A DNA stretch of 39,211 nt from Methanoregula sp. UBA154 (GCA_002502245.1 DAPW01000030.1:35155-74365); one strand, 5' to 3'. Counted from the stretch's first letter, positions 24,915 through 33,949 are shown. The notes: a model not told the origin generated them from the letters alone. Made by a program: numbers and translations.

Positions 24915-25656
24915 CGGGTATCAGGGCATATAACGGGCCGATATAGGTCCCATCGGCAAGGATGATCTCGGTATCGTCCGGGAGAATATGACGGGAGAGC
25001 GGGGACGTCGGGTTTTTGATGATCTGGAGGATATCGTACCCGGCGATCTCATTGAACGCCGGCATAAAGAGGACACGCGTCGGCGCATCCGTCCCGTTCT
25101 TTTCTGGCATCCCGAGTGCACCGTTGTTTACACCGGCACGCAGGTATGCCGGCGACTGGAGGGCGCAGCCGACCTCGTCCCGGAGAGAGAGAAGGGGGTG
25201 GTGATGCCCGGCGATCATGAGGTGCCCGGCAAGTGCCGGCGACGGGTACATATGGCCGTGGAGGTACCCGACCCCGTCGATGATCGAACCTTCCTTTGCG
25301 CAGATCTCGGCAGGTTTCAGATACCGTTCAATACCGATATCATGGTTACCGGGAAAGAGCCGCAGGGGAACCCGGTCCCGCAGTGTCTCAAGGATGCGGG
25401 GCAGCTCAACATATTCCTGTCGCGTGAGGGACGGGATGCTGTGCTTGACATCCCCGAGCAGCAGGAGCCCGTCAGGGTCAACGCGGTCTACGATCGCAAG
25501 CAGCCGCTCCAGCCGGGCTTTGCTCCTGCTCCGGAAATGGAGCCCGTGGAGAGCAAGGTCCGCTTCAATGCCAAAATGGAGATCCGCAACAACAAGGTTC
25601 CGCTCTTCCCCGGTAACGACCAGTGCCGGGCCGTCTCCGATAAATTCCAGGTTCAT
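24901..25656 (-). CDS. Calcineurin-type metallophosphoesterase (SbcD/Mre11-related, COG1407)
   Basis: A 251-residue two-metal phosphoesterase. Motifs are VVADLHFG (D-x-H), LLLGDVKH (GD), LFPGNHDIG (GNHD), and HGHMYPSP/IAGHHHP. Family members are often encoded beside Lhr helicases or RPA genes and may cleave DNA ends or nucleotides; the substrate here is unknown. The start at 25656 gives an ATGA overlap with the upstream stop; a longer in-frame start at 25692 lies inside the upstream gene. It is translationally coupled to both neighbours. Confidence 0.87.
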   Translation of the reverse strand: MNLEFIGDGPALVVTGEERNLVVADLHFGIEADLALHGLHFRSRSKARLERLLAIVDRVDPDGLLLLGDVKHSIPSLTRQEYVELPRILETLRDRVPLRLFPGNHDIGIERYLKPAEICAKEGSIIDGVGYLHGHMYPSPALAGHLMIAGHHHPLLSLRDEVGCALQSPAYLRAGVNNGALGMPEKNGTDAPTRVLFMPAFNEIAGYDILQIIKNPTSPLSRHILPDDTEIILADGTYIGPLYALIPDESD

Positions 25657-26426
25657 AACGGTTTTACATATCCCTTCTGGGGCTGGTAGCATTCATCTTC
25701 AACAATCAGTGATTCGATCACGGTAAGTACCGCTTCCGAAGAAACGGCCCGCAGCCGGGCCATTTCTATGATCTCTTCGACGGCAACGCCGCGGGGACCA
25801 CTGGCGGTCCGGATATATTCCATTATCATGTCACGGGGATCGGTCTGCACCGCACGTTCCGTTTCCGTTGAAGGGCGGACACTCGAAAGCGCACCGGCAA
25901 CCATTTCAGCCAGTCTGCGGAGATCACCGGGGGTCAGACAATAGTGCGAACAAACCCGCAGGATCCTCTTGTCGGTGCAGGTTCCCTGCAGGGCCAGGTG
26001 CATCGCCTCCAGCCGTGCCAGGGTGGACGATGCGGTCGTGATCACCCACTGGTCCCGGATACGGCGGTCGATAACCTGGACCTGGTCCGGGCGGATGGTC
26101 AGCACGGGTTTTCCATCCCACCGGTACAGCTGGGCACGGCCGGATACGGAGATAAACGAGGGGCACGGGATCTTCCGGATCGATCCCGCACAGGGGGTAT
26201 TATTCCCTCCCAGGACCAGGTCAAATCCCCCGGTCGGATCGGCCAGCCGGGCAGAGAGCATATCACCCTGCTCCTGCACTTCCACCAGCGCACCGGCCAG
26301 GAACACCAGCCGACAGGAGGTCCCAAAGGGGGTCACGACCCACGCAGCGCTCTTATCGTCCTCGCCCGGCACTGTGAGGGTCGACTGGTTGAATTCACCG
26401 GCAAAGAGCCGGACTGCCCCTTCCAT
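25653..26426 (-). CDS. RPA-associated protein (COG3390-like)
   Basis: A 257-residue protein resembling the archaeal RPA-associated proteins (RPAP) that partner the single-stranded DNA-binding RPA. It shows an OB-fold-like N-terminal half (LVFLAGALVEVQEQGDMLSA followed by LADPTGGFDLVLGG) and a C-terminal winged-helix-like part (MEYIRTASGPRGVAVEEII). In haloarchaea RPA, RPAP and a calcineurin-type phosphoesterase form one operon; here RPAP is followed by the phosphoesterase and Lhr, while no RPA gene is adjacent. The start follows an AAAAGGTACC stretch with a weak ribosome-binding site. Confidence 0.75.
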   Translation of the reverse strand: MEGAVRLFAGEFNQSTLTVPGEDDKSAAWVVTPFGTSCRLVFLAGALVEVQEQGDMLSARLADPTGGFDLVLGGNNTPCAGSIRKIPCPSFISVSGRAQLYRWDGKPVLTIRPDQVQVIDRRIRDQWVITTASSTLARLEAMHLALQGTCTDKRILRVCSHYCLTPGDLRRLAEMVAGALSSVRPSTETERAVQTDPRDMIMEYIRTASGPRGVAVEEIIEMARLRAVSSEAVLTVIESLIVEDECYQPQKGYVKPL

Positions 26427-26706
26427 GGTACCTTTTAGTCTTTATCCGGGCGGCACATCAAGATATAGTCAGTGACAGGGGAACAGAGGATCTTGGAGTA
26501 TCTGGATTGGCATAATGAGCGTGACCTCTCTCTCCATGGGAGGATGAGGCAGCCCACCCATCATCTCTTATGCCGGTTTGTCAGAATTCCTCCCGGTCCC
26601 TGATAGATGATAGATTCAGCAGAGATGCCACGGCAGCAGGAGGTGTTCCTGTTGCCCCGGAAGCGTCAGAAGGAAAAAACGATGATTCCTCGAGGAAACA
26701 AAAAAA
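26427..26706. other. Gene-free stretch upstream of the RPAP operon
   Basis: Contains the operon promoter region but no clear TATA box. I see no gene. The hairpin repeat begins at 26707. Confidence 0.4.
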
Positions 26707-27200
26707 TTTGCTCTGTAGAAACTTTTGCGCTGTAGGAACGGGCATGAACCAATGGTGTTCACACCGGAACGATGAAAATTTAAAAAGACATCATAATTTT
26801 TACGAGGGCTCCCCGTTTCAGGGCCCCTCCGGGGCACGGCGAAGCAGTTCGTTGTTTTTTTTTTAGGAATATCATTCATTGATTCGCTGCGGGGGCGTCC
26901 CTTCTGGGCGATGGCACATATCATAATCGGGGAATGGAGGTCTCAACCCCCATTATTCTGTCTCTAAAGAATTCGATTTTCATAGAAAATCCTTCGTACA
27001 ATCCTGACGCTCTTGGGGGATTCCCCCCGCCGCTGTGGCATCCCCGAATTGCGATAACGCCGCATTACCGGGTCTATTTTGAATGAGCGCGGTACAGATA
27101 ATTCCAAGGCATCGCATGCGCCATCAGCCCCCGATGGGGGCTGGGCTGGCGCAAGTGGGGTGGCAATTTAATTTCATTACAATGATTTCTCCAGAGCAAA
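26707..27200 (+). repeat. GC-rich hairpin repeat, full-length copy with terminal inverted repeats
   Basis: Starts with TTTGCTCTGTAGAAA (26707-26721) and ends with TTTCTCCAGAGCAAA (27186-27200), its reverse complement with one mismatch. Inside are a diverged second copy of the start motif, the conserved hairpin block (26803-26848), a GC hairpin near 26885-26915, and the terminal hairpin CGCATGCGCCATCAGCCCCC (27113-27153). The 494-base unit carries no protein-like frame. It resembles a miniature inverted-repeat element or a structured-RNA repeat. The bases to 27451 show no gene. Confidence 0.7.
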
Positions 27201-27451
27201 AATTTTTAACCATGCGGACTTTGAAAAACCGGCTCCCGAGAGAACATGGTTTTTCAGAGCGTATGATTCCCCGGTTCTGAGCCACCATTCCGCAGCGAGG
27301 AACGGACGCATGCAGAAGACCGGGGTTTGTTGCAGCTCATACGTCGTGATCGCAATGCGGGGATAGCCCGAGCAACGAGAGTGAAACCCCCGCAAGCGGC
27401 GAAAGTTCCCTGAATGGGTTCTCCAGAGAAGAAAAACCAATAAAAAAATGC

Positions 27452-27994
27452 TCACGTTCTCTTAAAGACAGAGAACATACAGGAAAACACACCGAGCGCA
27501 GCCAGGAGAGGGCCGGCAGAAAGCGGTGATTTGGGCGTTGGCGAACCCGGGATATCCCCGCTCATGTCAGGGGGGACGAGCGTGTTATCGAGCGCAAAGG
27601 CATGATCATATGCATCCTGTGCTTCGGTAATCCTGCCCAGGGCACGGAGGGCATTGCCCTTGTTGTACCAGGCAATCGAGTGGACCGTGGTCAGGTCGCC
27701 TTCTTCTGCCAGCGCTGCATCAGCGGCAGTGATCGCTTCAGTGTTCCGGTGCAGCATGACGAGTATTCCCGCCCGGTTGGACTGGATGAGACCGTTCAGA
27801 GAGGTCACATTCATGGCAAGTGCCCGGTCTGCAGCGTCCAGCGCTTCCTGGTAGTTCCCCTTGTTGGCCAGGTCAACACTTTCCGAGTATAACGCACCCG
27901 CGGTATTAAGCGGTTCCTGCGAATCGGCTGCTGCACCGGAAACAATCAGCATCGCTAAAAGCAGCATGGTCATCAGGATTCCATGAAATTTCAT
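27452..27994 (-). CDS. Secreted TPR protein with C-terminal membrane anchor
   Basis: A 180-residue surface protein. It has a signal peptide (MKFHGILMTMLLLAMLIVSG), two to three tetratricopeptide-like repeats (SVDLANKGNYQEALDAADRA, WYNKGNALRALGRITEAQDA), a Pro/Ser linker, and a C-terminal hydrophobic segment ending in basic residues (FSVFKRT), resembling archaeal sorting-type tails. It probably mediates protein contacts outside the cell. A GGAGAT ribosome-binding site precedes the ATG at 27994, and a TATA-like TTTTATAGG (near 28030 on this strand) lies about 40 bases upstream, so it has its own promoter. Confidence 0.78.
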   Translation of the reverse strand: MKFHGILMTMLLLAMLIVSGAAADSQEPLNTAGALYSESVDLANKGNYQEALDAADRALAMNVTSLNGLIQSNRAGILVMLHRNTEAITAADAALAEEGDLTTVHSIAWYNKGNALRALGRITEAQDAYDHAFALDNTLVPPDMSGDIPGSPTPKSPLSAGPLLAALGVFSCMFSVFKRT

Positions 27995-28058
27995 AGGGGA
28001 TCTCCGGTAACTCTGGGCGTTCTGTTCCTATAAAAGGGGTGGGAAAAATTGGATAGAA

Positions 28059-29090
28059 TTATTTTCTCTGCCAGACTGCACCCGCCAGGGCGATCCCAAG
28101 ACCGGCAAGAACGACCCAGGACGGCAGCGGGGCATAGGTCGTCTTTACCGGGACGGGTGTCCGGGTGGGGGATGTTATGATGGTGGACGACGGGGTGTCA
28201 GCCGGCGAGGCGGTCACCGCACCGGAAGGAGTACGGCGTGGGGTTGAAACGGTCTGTACAGCAGTTGATTCCGGTTTAATGAACGTAACCGTTGCAGATG
28301 CCCCGGTCAGGCCGGCCAGGGTTTCCGAGGAACCGGTTGCGTACATCTCCTGCATATGGTTGAGATTCTGGGTGATAGTCAACGTATACGTTCCGACAGG
28401 GTAGAGGGAGTCCCCCTGCACGTTCCGGGATTCACGGTTCCACGCACTTCCGTCTTTCCAGAAGTAGGGTGAGGAGGAAATGAACGGGCTGCGCTCAAAG
28501 GAAAGTATCGAAGTATCCGGTTTTCCGTAACTTCCCGTATAGATTGAGGAGAGCCCTTTGCCCCGGGGATCGGTCAGGGTAACCGTATAAAATGAGTCCA
28601 GGGGGGTGATATCGGGACGGTACCGGTACTGGAGTGCCCGGTCAAGACTGGTATCAACCCGGTACGTGATATTGGCATTCAGGGGCATGGTTTTACCGGT
28701 GACATCCTCGTTCTTGTCCAGGTCCCAGAACCTGACCGCAAGCTCGGGCCTGACTACTTCGAAGACCGCACGGAGGGGTTTCCTGTCCTCGCAGTACCAC
28801 GTGCCGGTATACCCGGCAAAGAGTTCAGGATCAATCGAGTAACGGAACGCGATACCGGAGTCCTCAACACTCCGGATGATCGTGATGTTCCGTGCCGGGG
28901 GATCAATCAGTTCCGTACCGTTCCCCCACCAGGCAATGACATGGCAGCCCTGGAGTCCGGAGGAGATATCAAGGTTCTGTTCACCAACGTAGACCGGTGC
29001 ACCGGCAGAAATTTTTGTAAGACTTCCGGCAGCGGGGGGTATCACTGCCATGATAAAAACCAAAGCGAGAAAAATATATTTTTTTTGCAT
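28059..29090 (-). CDS. DUF3821 domain surface protein
   Basis: A 343-residue Methanomicrobiales-type cell-surface protein. The start at 29090 is chosen because it gives a signal peptide (MQKKYIFLALVFIMAVIPPA); the frame continues upstream into the divergent rfcS promoter without features. The mature N-terminus (ISAGAPVYVGEQNLDISSGL) is the DUF3821 signature, with paired cysteines and aromatic residues following. A Thr/Pro/Ser-rich stalk (about 270-315) leads to a C-terminal transmembrane helix (WVVLAGLGIALAGAVW) with basic end. Role unknown, probably envelope. Confidence 0.85.
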   Translation of the reverse strand: MQKKYIFLALVFIMAVIPPAAGSLTKISAGAPVYVGEQNLDISSGLQGCHVIAWWGNGTELIDPPARNITIIRSVEDSGIAFRYSIDPELFAGYTGTWYCEDRKPLRAVFEVVRPELAVRFWDLDKNEDVTGKTMPLNANITYRVDTSLDRALQYRYRPDITPLDSFYTVTLTDPRGKGLSSIYTGSYGKPDTSILSFERSPFISSSPYFWKDGSAWNRESRNVQGDSLYPVGTYTLTITQNLNHMQEMYATGSSETLAGLTGASATVTFIKPESTAVQTVSTPRRTPSGAVTASPADTPSSTIITSPTRTPVPVKTTYAPLPSWVVLAGLGIALAGAVWQRK

Positions 29091-29232
29091 GAAAAGTAAT
29101 TTCAAAACCCTTATGATAAAGATTATGACATTCATTAAAAAGAGCGGGAACCCCAGATAGTACACAAAGGTTGACCGGACACGGTTCCGGTTGGATTCAA
29201 AAACCCCTTCCCTCTGTTCGGGTGTGATGCTG

Positions 29233-30204
29233 ATGGATGATACCCACACGATCTGGATTGAGAAATACCGGCCCAAAGTTCTTGCGGAAATCGTCGGGCA
29301 GGACGAAATAGTGGAGCGGTTGTCATCCTATGTACGGAGCGGTAACCTTCCCCATCTCCTCTTTACCGGGAGCGCCGGTGTCGGCAAGACCACTGCCGCT
29401 GTTGCACTGGCAAAGGAATTTTTTAAGGATTCATGGCAGATGAATTTCCGGGAACTGAATGCTTCCGACGAGCGTGGGATCGATGTTGTGCGCACCCAGA
29501 TCAAGCAGTTCGCCCGGACTACACCGCTCGGGGATGCGAGGTTCAAGATCCTCTTTCTCGATGAGGCGGACGCGCTGACTACCGATGCACAGGCGGCCCT
29601 CCGGCGTACCATGGAAAGCTATGCCCAGACCTGCAGGTTCATCCTCTCCTGTAACTATTCCTCGAAGATCATCGATCCCATCCAGAGCAGGTGCGCGATC
29701 TACCGCTTCAAGCCGCTGGGTGCCGGGGCCGTCAAGGAGGAGATCGCCCGCATCGCCTGCAAGGAATGCCTTACCATCTCCGATGCGGCCATGGATGCAA
29801 TCGTCTATATCGCACAGGGTGATATGCGCAAAGCGATCAATGCCCTGCAGGGCGCTGCCATCATCAGGAATTCCATTGACGAGACGATGGTCTATGCCAT
29901 CACCTCGACAGCACGGCCGGACGAGATCAACGAGCTCCTGACCCGGTCGCTGAAAGGGGACTTTGACGGTGCCGAATCGCTTCTTGCGCACCTCCTCCAC
30001 GAGCGGGGTATTGCCCCCAATGAGCTGATCAACCAGTGTTACCGGACGATCCTGAATATGGATATCGACCGGAAACTCAAGGTCCGTCTTATCGACCATA
30101 TCGGAGAAACGGATTTCCGGCTGTCCGAAGGGGCGAACAGCGATATCCAGCTGGAGGCCATGCTCGCACGCTTTGTCATATCATCAGAAAAACGTGAGAA
30201 CTAA
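29233..30204 (+). CDS. rfcS: Replication factor C small subunit
   Basis: AAA+ clamp-loader subunit that places PCNA on DNA. The 323 residues match the archaeal small subunit. Motifs: IWIEKYRPKVLAEIVGQ at the N-terminus, Walker A GSAGVGKTT near 46, NASDERGI, Walker B LFLDEADALT near 107, and the SRC arginine finger (QSRCAIYRF) near 153; the C-terminal collar domain is complete. The start at 29233 is preferred over upstream in-frame starts because family members begin just before IWIEKYRP and a GGTGTGAT stretch precedes it. It is followed after three bases by mcm, so the two are one operon. Confidence 0.95.
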   Translation: MDDTHTIWIEKYRPKVLAEIVGQDEIVERLSSYVRSGNLPHLLFTGSAGVGKTTAAVALAKEFFKDSWQMNFRELNASDERGIDVVRTQIKQFARTTPLGDARFKILFLDEADALTTDAQAALRRTMESYAQTCRFILSCNYSSKIIDPIQSRCAIYRFKPLGAGAVKEEIARIACKECLTISDAAMDAIVYIAQGDMRKAINALQGAAIIRNSIDETMVYAITSTARPDEINELLTRSLKGDFDGAESLLAHLLHERGIAPNELINQCYRTILNMDIDRKLKVRLIDHIGETDFRLSEGANSDIQLEAMLARFVISSEKREN

Positions 30205-30207
30205 ACC

Positions 30208-32319
30208 ATGGATAAAGCAGCAGGTCACGAGGGTGACAGGACCGCGGACTGGAGCCGGCTCCTCAAGACCCGGTACAAGAAAGAACTGGGTGAGATCTCC
30301 CGCGAATACCCGCATAAGCGTTCGCTCACTATCGATTACCGGGATATCGAGCGGTTCGGGAGGACCGGGATCTCGCTCGCAGACGAACTTCTCGAGAACC
30401 CCGGGAAAGTCATCGAGGATGTCTGGGACGCGATCCGGAACGACCAGCTGATCAAATCAAAGGACGGGAAAGAGCCGCCAAAAGGCATCAATATCCGGTT
30501 CACCAACCTCCCGAGAAAAACCCTGATCCGGAACATACGGTCTGACGATATCAACACGTTTGTGTCTGTAGAGGGGATCCTGCGAAAAACAACAGAAGTG
30601 CGGCCACGGATTGTTGAAGCGGCGTTCCGCTGCCCGGGTGGCCATTTCACAAGAAAGATACAGAAATACGGGAAGTTTATCGAGCCTGACGGGTGTGCAA
30701 CGGACGGCTGCACGTTCAAGAAGCTTGAGCTGATGCCGAAGCTCTCGAAATTCGTTGATTCCCAGAAACTGAGGATCCAGGAATCCCCCGAAGGGTTGCG
30801 CGGCGGTGAACAGCCCCAGACCCTGGATGTCGATGTAACCGACGACCTTTCCGGGAAAGTCTCCCCGGGTGACCGGGTCATCATCAATGGCATCCTCCGG
30901 TCAATGCAGCGGGTGATCAAGGGAGAGAAGAGCACGGTCTTTGACATCTTTTTAGAATGCAACTCCATCGAGATCGCAGAGAAAGAGTACGAGGAGGTCG
31001 AGATCGATGAAAAAGCCGAGGACGAGATCAGGGCGCTGAGCAAAGACCCGATGATCTACCGGAAGATCATCCACTCGATAGCACCCACAATTTACGGGAG
31101 CGAGGATGTGAAACAGGCTATCGCCCTTCAGCTCTTCGGGGGGATTTCAAAGGAGATGCCGGACGGGAGCCGGCTGCGGGGGGACATCCACATCCTCCTG
31201 ATCGGTGACCCGGGTATTGCAAAGAGCCAGCTATTGCGATATGTCGTCAAGCTCTCGCCACGCGCGATTTACACGAGCGGGCAGTCTTCCACTGCTGCAG
31301 GACTTACCGCGACTGCGGTCAAGGACGAGTTCGGCGAAGGCCGGTGGACCCTGGAGGCCGGTGCGCTGGTCCTTGCCGACATGGGAGTTGCGGCGGTCGA
31401 TGAGATGGACAAGATGGAGAAAGGGGACCGTTCCGCGCTGCACGAGGCGATGGAGCAGCAGTCCATCAGCGTGGCAAAAGCCGGTATAACCGCCACGCTC
31501 AAATCCCGCTGTGCCCTTCTCGGTGCAGCGAACCCGAAGTACGGCAGGTTCGATATGTTCGGCGATCTCTCCGACCAGATCAACATGCCGCCGTCACTCC
31601 TGTCCCGGTTCGATCTCATCTTCATCATGACCGACCAGCCGGAACAGAAGAGGGACCTTGCCATAGCCGAGCACATCCTCAAGGCGCACAGCACCGGCGA
31701 GCTCATTGCCCAGCATAAAAAAACCCCTATCCCGGGGGTTACCGATGAATACATCCAGGAGCAGCTCAAGCCAGTGATGCCGGATATCGACCCTGCCCTG
31801 TTCCGGAAATATGTTGCCTATTCGAAACGGTCGTGCTACCCGATGCTGACTCCCGAAGCAAAGGACGCGCTCGTAAATTATTACCTGAAACTGCGGGGCA
31901 TTGCCGAGCCCAACAAGCCGGTGCCGGTGACCGCGCGCCAGCTGGAGGCGCTCGTCCGCCTTGCAGAGGCGAGCGCCCGTATCCGGTTGTCGGACAGCAT
32001 CGGGCTCGACGATGCCGAGCGGGTCATCCATATCGTGGATGCCTGCCTCCGCCAGATCGCGTACGATGCCCGGACGGGCACCTTCGATATCGATAAGATT
32101 GTTACCGGGATCTCCAAGGAGAAGCGGGATATTGTGCGGGTCATCAAGGATGCCATCCGCGATATCGGCGGTGAGGGGAGACGCGCCGGTATCGACCAGG
32201 TTATCGACGCTGTCAGCGGGAAAGGCTTCCCGCGGGAAAAAGTCAAGGAGGGCATCGAGATGCTGCTCCGGCACGGCGAGGCGATGGAGCCGAAAAACGG
32301 GATTATCCAGTTGATCTGA
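30208..32319 (+). CDS. mcm: MCM replicative helicase
   Basis: Hexameric 3'-5' replicative helicase. The 703 residues contain the N-terminal DNA-binding region, a zinc-binding insert around residues 145-170 that reads CPGGH ... CATDGC rather than two C-x2-C pairs, Walker A GDPGIAKSQ near 333, Walker B (VDEMDKM) near 398, sensor 1 GAANPKY, arginine finger SRFDLIF near 466, and a C-terminal winged helix. It is transcribed with rfcS upstream and with the methanopterin gene mptD downstream. The start ATG at 30208 directly follows the rfcS stop. Confidence 0.96.
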   Translation: MDKAAGHEGDRTADWSRLLKTRYKKELGEISREYPHKRSLTIDYRDIERFGRTGISLADELLENPGKVIEDVWDAIRNDQLIKSKDGKEPPKGINIRFTNLPRKTLIRNIRSDDINTFVSVEGILRKTTEVRPRIVEAAFRCPGGHFTRKIQKYGKFIEPDGCATDGCTFKKLELMPKLSKFVDSQKLRIQESPEGLRGGEQPQTLDVDVTDDLSGKVSPGDRVIINGILRSMQRVIKGEKSTVFDIFLECNSIEIAEKEYEEVEIDEKAEDEIRALSKDPMIYRKIIHSIAPTIYGSEDVKQAIALQLFGGISKEMPDGSRLRGDIHILLIGDPGIAKSQLLRYVVKLSPRAIYTSGQSSTAAGLTATAVKDEFGEGRWTLEAGALVLADMGVAAVDEMDKMEKGDRSALHEAMEQQSISVAKAGITATLKSRCALLGAANPKYGRFDMFGDLSDQINMPPSLLSRFDLIFIMTDQPEQKRDLAIAEHILKAHSTGELIAQHKKTPIPGVTDEYIQEQLKPVMPDIDPALFRKYVAYSKRSCYPMLTPEAKDALVNYYLKLRGIAEPNKPVPVTARQLEALVRLAEASARIRLSDSIGLDDAERVIHIVDACLRQIAYDARTGTFDIDKIVTGISKEKRDIVRVIKDAIRDIGGEGRRAGIDQVIDAVSGKGFPREKVKEGIEMLLRHGEAMEPKNGIIQLI

Positions 32320-32341
32320 GGTGAAGAAAGGTGAAGATAGC

Positions 32342-32695
32342 ATGACCAGTGACCGGGAGCAGGCAGTTTTTGAGGCCGGTATCAAGCTGGGGGCGCTCTA
32401 CCACCAGTGGGTGGGCACCCCCATATCCCGGCGGTCGGCAGCCAGTGTCGAGACCGCTATTGAGAAAGCCGTGATCCTTCAGCCGTTCGTTGAAGAGATC
32501 GCGGTAAAACTGGACCGCAGCCTGATGACGGAAAACCGGTTCGGCTACAGCGAGCTCTCCGGGCTCATGTTCAATGCCGAGATCGTCACCCGCGTGGGGT
32601 TCTCCTACTGCCGTGCCCGGCTCATGCCAGACAAAGGATACCCGTTCATGAGCGTGGTGGAGTTACGTGAGATCCCCGGCCTATCCCGTCACTGA
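32342..32695 (+). CDS. mptD: Archaeal dihydroneopterin aldolase (MptD family, DUF372)
   Basis: A 117-residue protein of the archaeal MptD family, which cleaves 7,8-dihydroneopterin to 6-hydroxymethyl-dihydropterin in methanopterin synthesis. Family signatures are AVFEAGIKLGALYHQWVGTP at the N-terminus and FGYSELSGLMFNAE in the middle. The start at 32342 follows a GGTGA ribosome-binding site at 32332-32336; a longer frame begins with GTG at 32321 but adds only a short basic extension. It lies 22 bases after mcm and overlaps the next gene by 29 bases. Confidence 0.85.
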   Translation: MTSDREQAVFEAGIKLGALYHQWVGTPISRRSAASVETAIEKAVILQPFVEEIAVKLDRSLMTENRFGYSELSGLMFNAEIVTRVGFSYCRARLMPDKGYPFMSVVELREIPGLSRH

Positions 32696-33497
32696 CGACC
32701 ACATCCATATCGACCCGGTGAACGGCAGGGGTCTTGAGGCTGCAAAGGATTTTTTACGGGCCGGGGGGACGCACCTCTTTCTCGTCTCCAAGCCGTCGTG
32801 GTCGCTCGGTGTGCACCCGTCTCGCGGGACGGATTATGCACAGGTCTTTGACGAGACCCTGCGGGTCGCGGCGATGGTCCGCGAGAGCGGGCTCACGGTT
32901 TTTCCGGTGCTCGGCGTGCACCCCGCAGAGATCAGCCGGCTTGCGGAACGGATGACTCTTGCAGAAGCAACCGCCGTCATGAAGGCCGGGCTTGACTGCG
33001 CTGCAACCTATGTGCGGGAGGGAAAAGCGGTAGCGCTCAAAAGCGGCCGGCCCCATTACGAAGTGAGCCCGGAACTGCTGGCGGCTTCAAACGATGTCCT
33101 TGCGCATGCACTGCAGCTGGCTGCCGGCTGCAGCTGCGCACTCCAGATACACGCCGAGACCGGTCCCTGTGCAGATGTCGTGGAGATGGCCGCGGCAGCC
33201 CATATGCCGGTTGAACGGGTGGTGAAGCATTACGGATCCCCGGACACGCCCCTGCACCCCTCGCTCATTGCACGACACGAAGCCCTGCCCCGGTTGATCC
33301 GGGAGCACCGCCGCTTCACCATGGAGAGCGATTACATGGATGAGAACTCCCGGCCGGGTGCAGTGATCGGCCCCAGATCGGTGCCCCGGTACACGAACCA
33401 GCTCGTTGCTTCCGGGCAGATGACGCCGGAAGACTGCTTTTTTATTCATGCGGAGACCGTTGAGCGGGTATACGGGGTGACGGTGCAGCTAAGGTAA
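32667..33497 (+). CDS. TatD-related metal-dependent hydrolase (COG1099-like)
   Basis: A 276-residue TIM-barrel hydrolase of an archaeal TatD-related group. Metal motifs: DDHIHIDP (H-x-H) at the N-terminus, VLGVHPAE, LQIHAETG, VVKHYG and ESDYMDE near the C-terminus. TatD proteins are Mg-dependent nucleases, but this branch is uncharacterised. The GTG start at 32667 follows GGTGGAG and lies inside mptD, so translation is coupled. A T-run after the stop (33505-33511) probably ends the rfcS-mcm-mptD transcript. Confidence 0.8.
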   Translation: MRSPAYPVTDDHIHIDPVNGRGLEAAKDFLRAGGTHLFLVSKPSWSLGVHPSRGTDYAQVFDETLRVAAMVRESGLTVFPVLGVHPAEISRLAERMTLAEATAVMKAGLDCAATYVREGKAVALKSGRPHYEVSPELLAASNDVLAHALQLAAGCSCALQIHAETGPCADVVEMAAAAHMPVERVVKHYGSPDTPLHPSLIARHEALPRLIREHRRFTMESDYMDENSRPGAVIGPRSVPRYTNQLVASGQMTPEDCFFIHAETVERVYGVTVQLR

Positions 33498-33568
33498 CGG
33501 GATTCTTTTTTTCGTAAATGAGGTTGGGGCTGACGATTTTAGCGAAAAAGGGACACCACACTGGATAA

Positions 33569-33790
33569 TTCTGCTCGGTGGAAACGGGTATGAACCGGTG
33601 GAGTTCTTACCGGAACGATGAAAATCGGAAACGATATCATAACTTACACGAGGGCTCCCCGCTTCAGGGCCCCTCCGGGGTACGGCGGGGCAGTTCAGGG
33701 TTTTTTTAGAAATATTAGTCATTGATCCACTCCGCGGGGGCGTCCCTTTTTGGTGCGGCATCGGCCATCACAAGGAATCGCGAAGGTATC
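33569..33790 (+). repeat. GC-rich hairpin repeat, copy 4 (start half)
   Basis: Matches the first half of the copies at 10162 and 26707: a start motif variant (CTGCTCGGTGGAAAC), the shared GGAACGATGAAAAT, and the hairpin block at 33649-33695 (TCCCCGCTTCAGGGCCCCTC), then a diverged GC hairpin. The other end is not found in this orientation; an inverted end module follows at 33868. Confidence 0.72.
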
Positions 33791-33867
33791 AACAATCAAC
33801 CTGTCACATCTGTCCAATCTCATTTTCATTGGAAAACCTCTTTTTAAAAAATGAGATCACCCCCATT

Positions 33868-33949
33868 GCGCCAGCCTTGCCCCCTTCAGGGGCGGGGGCG
33901 CATGCGATGCCCCGGTATGATGTTTATTGAAACGTCCTGTTTTTCCAGG
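33868..33949 (-). repeat. Hairpin repeat end module, inverted
   Basis: Read on the minus strand this aligns with 10710-10793, the end of copy 1b: the CGCATGC-proximal hairpin (33868-33908) and the adjacent GGTAT...TTTATTG segment. Its inverted order relative to 33569-33790 suggests rearrangement or nested insertion. Confidence 0.65.
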
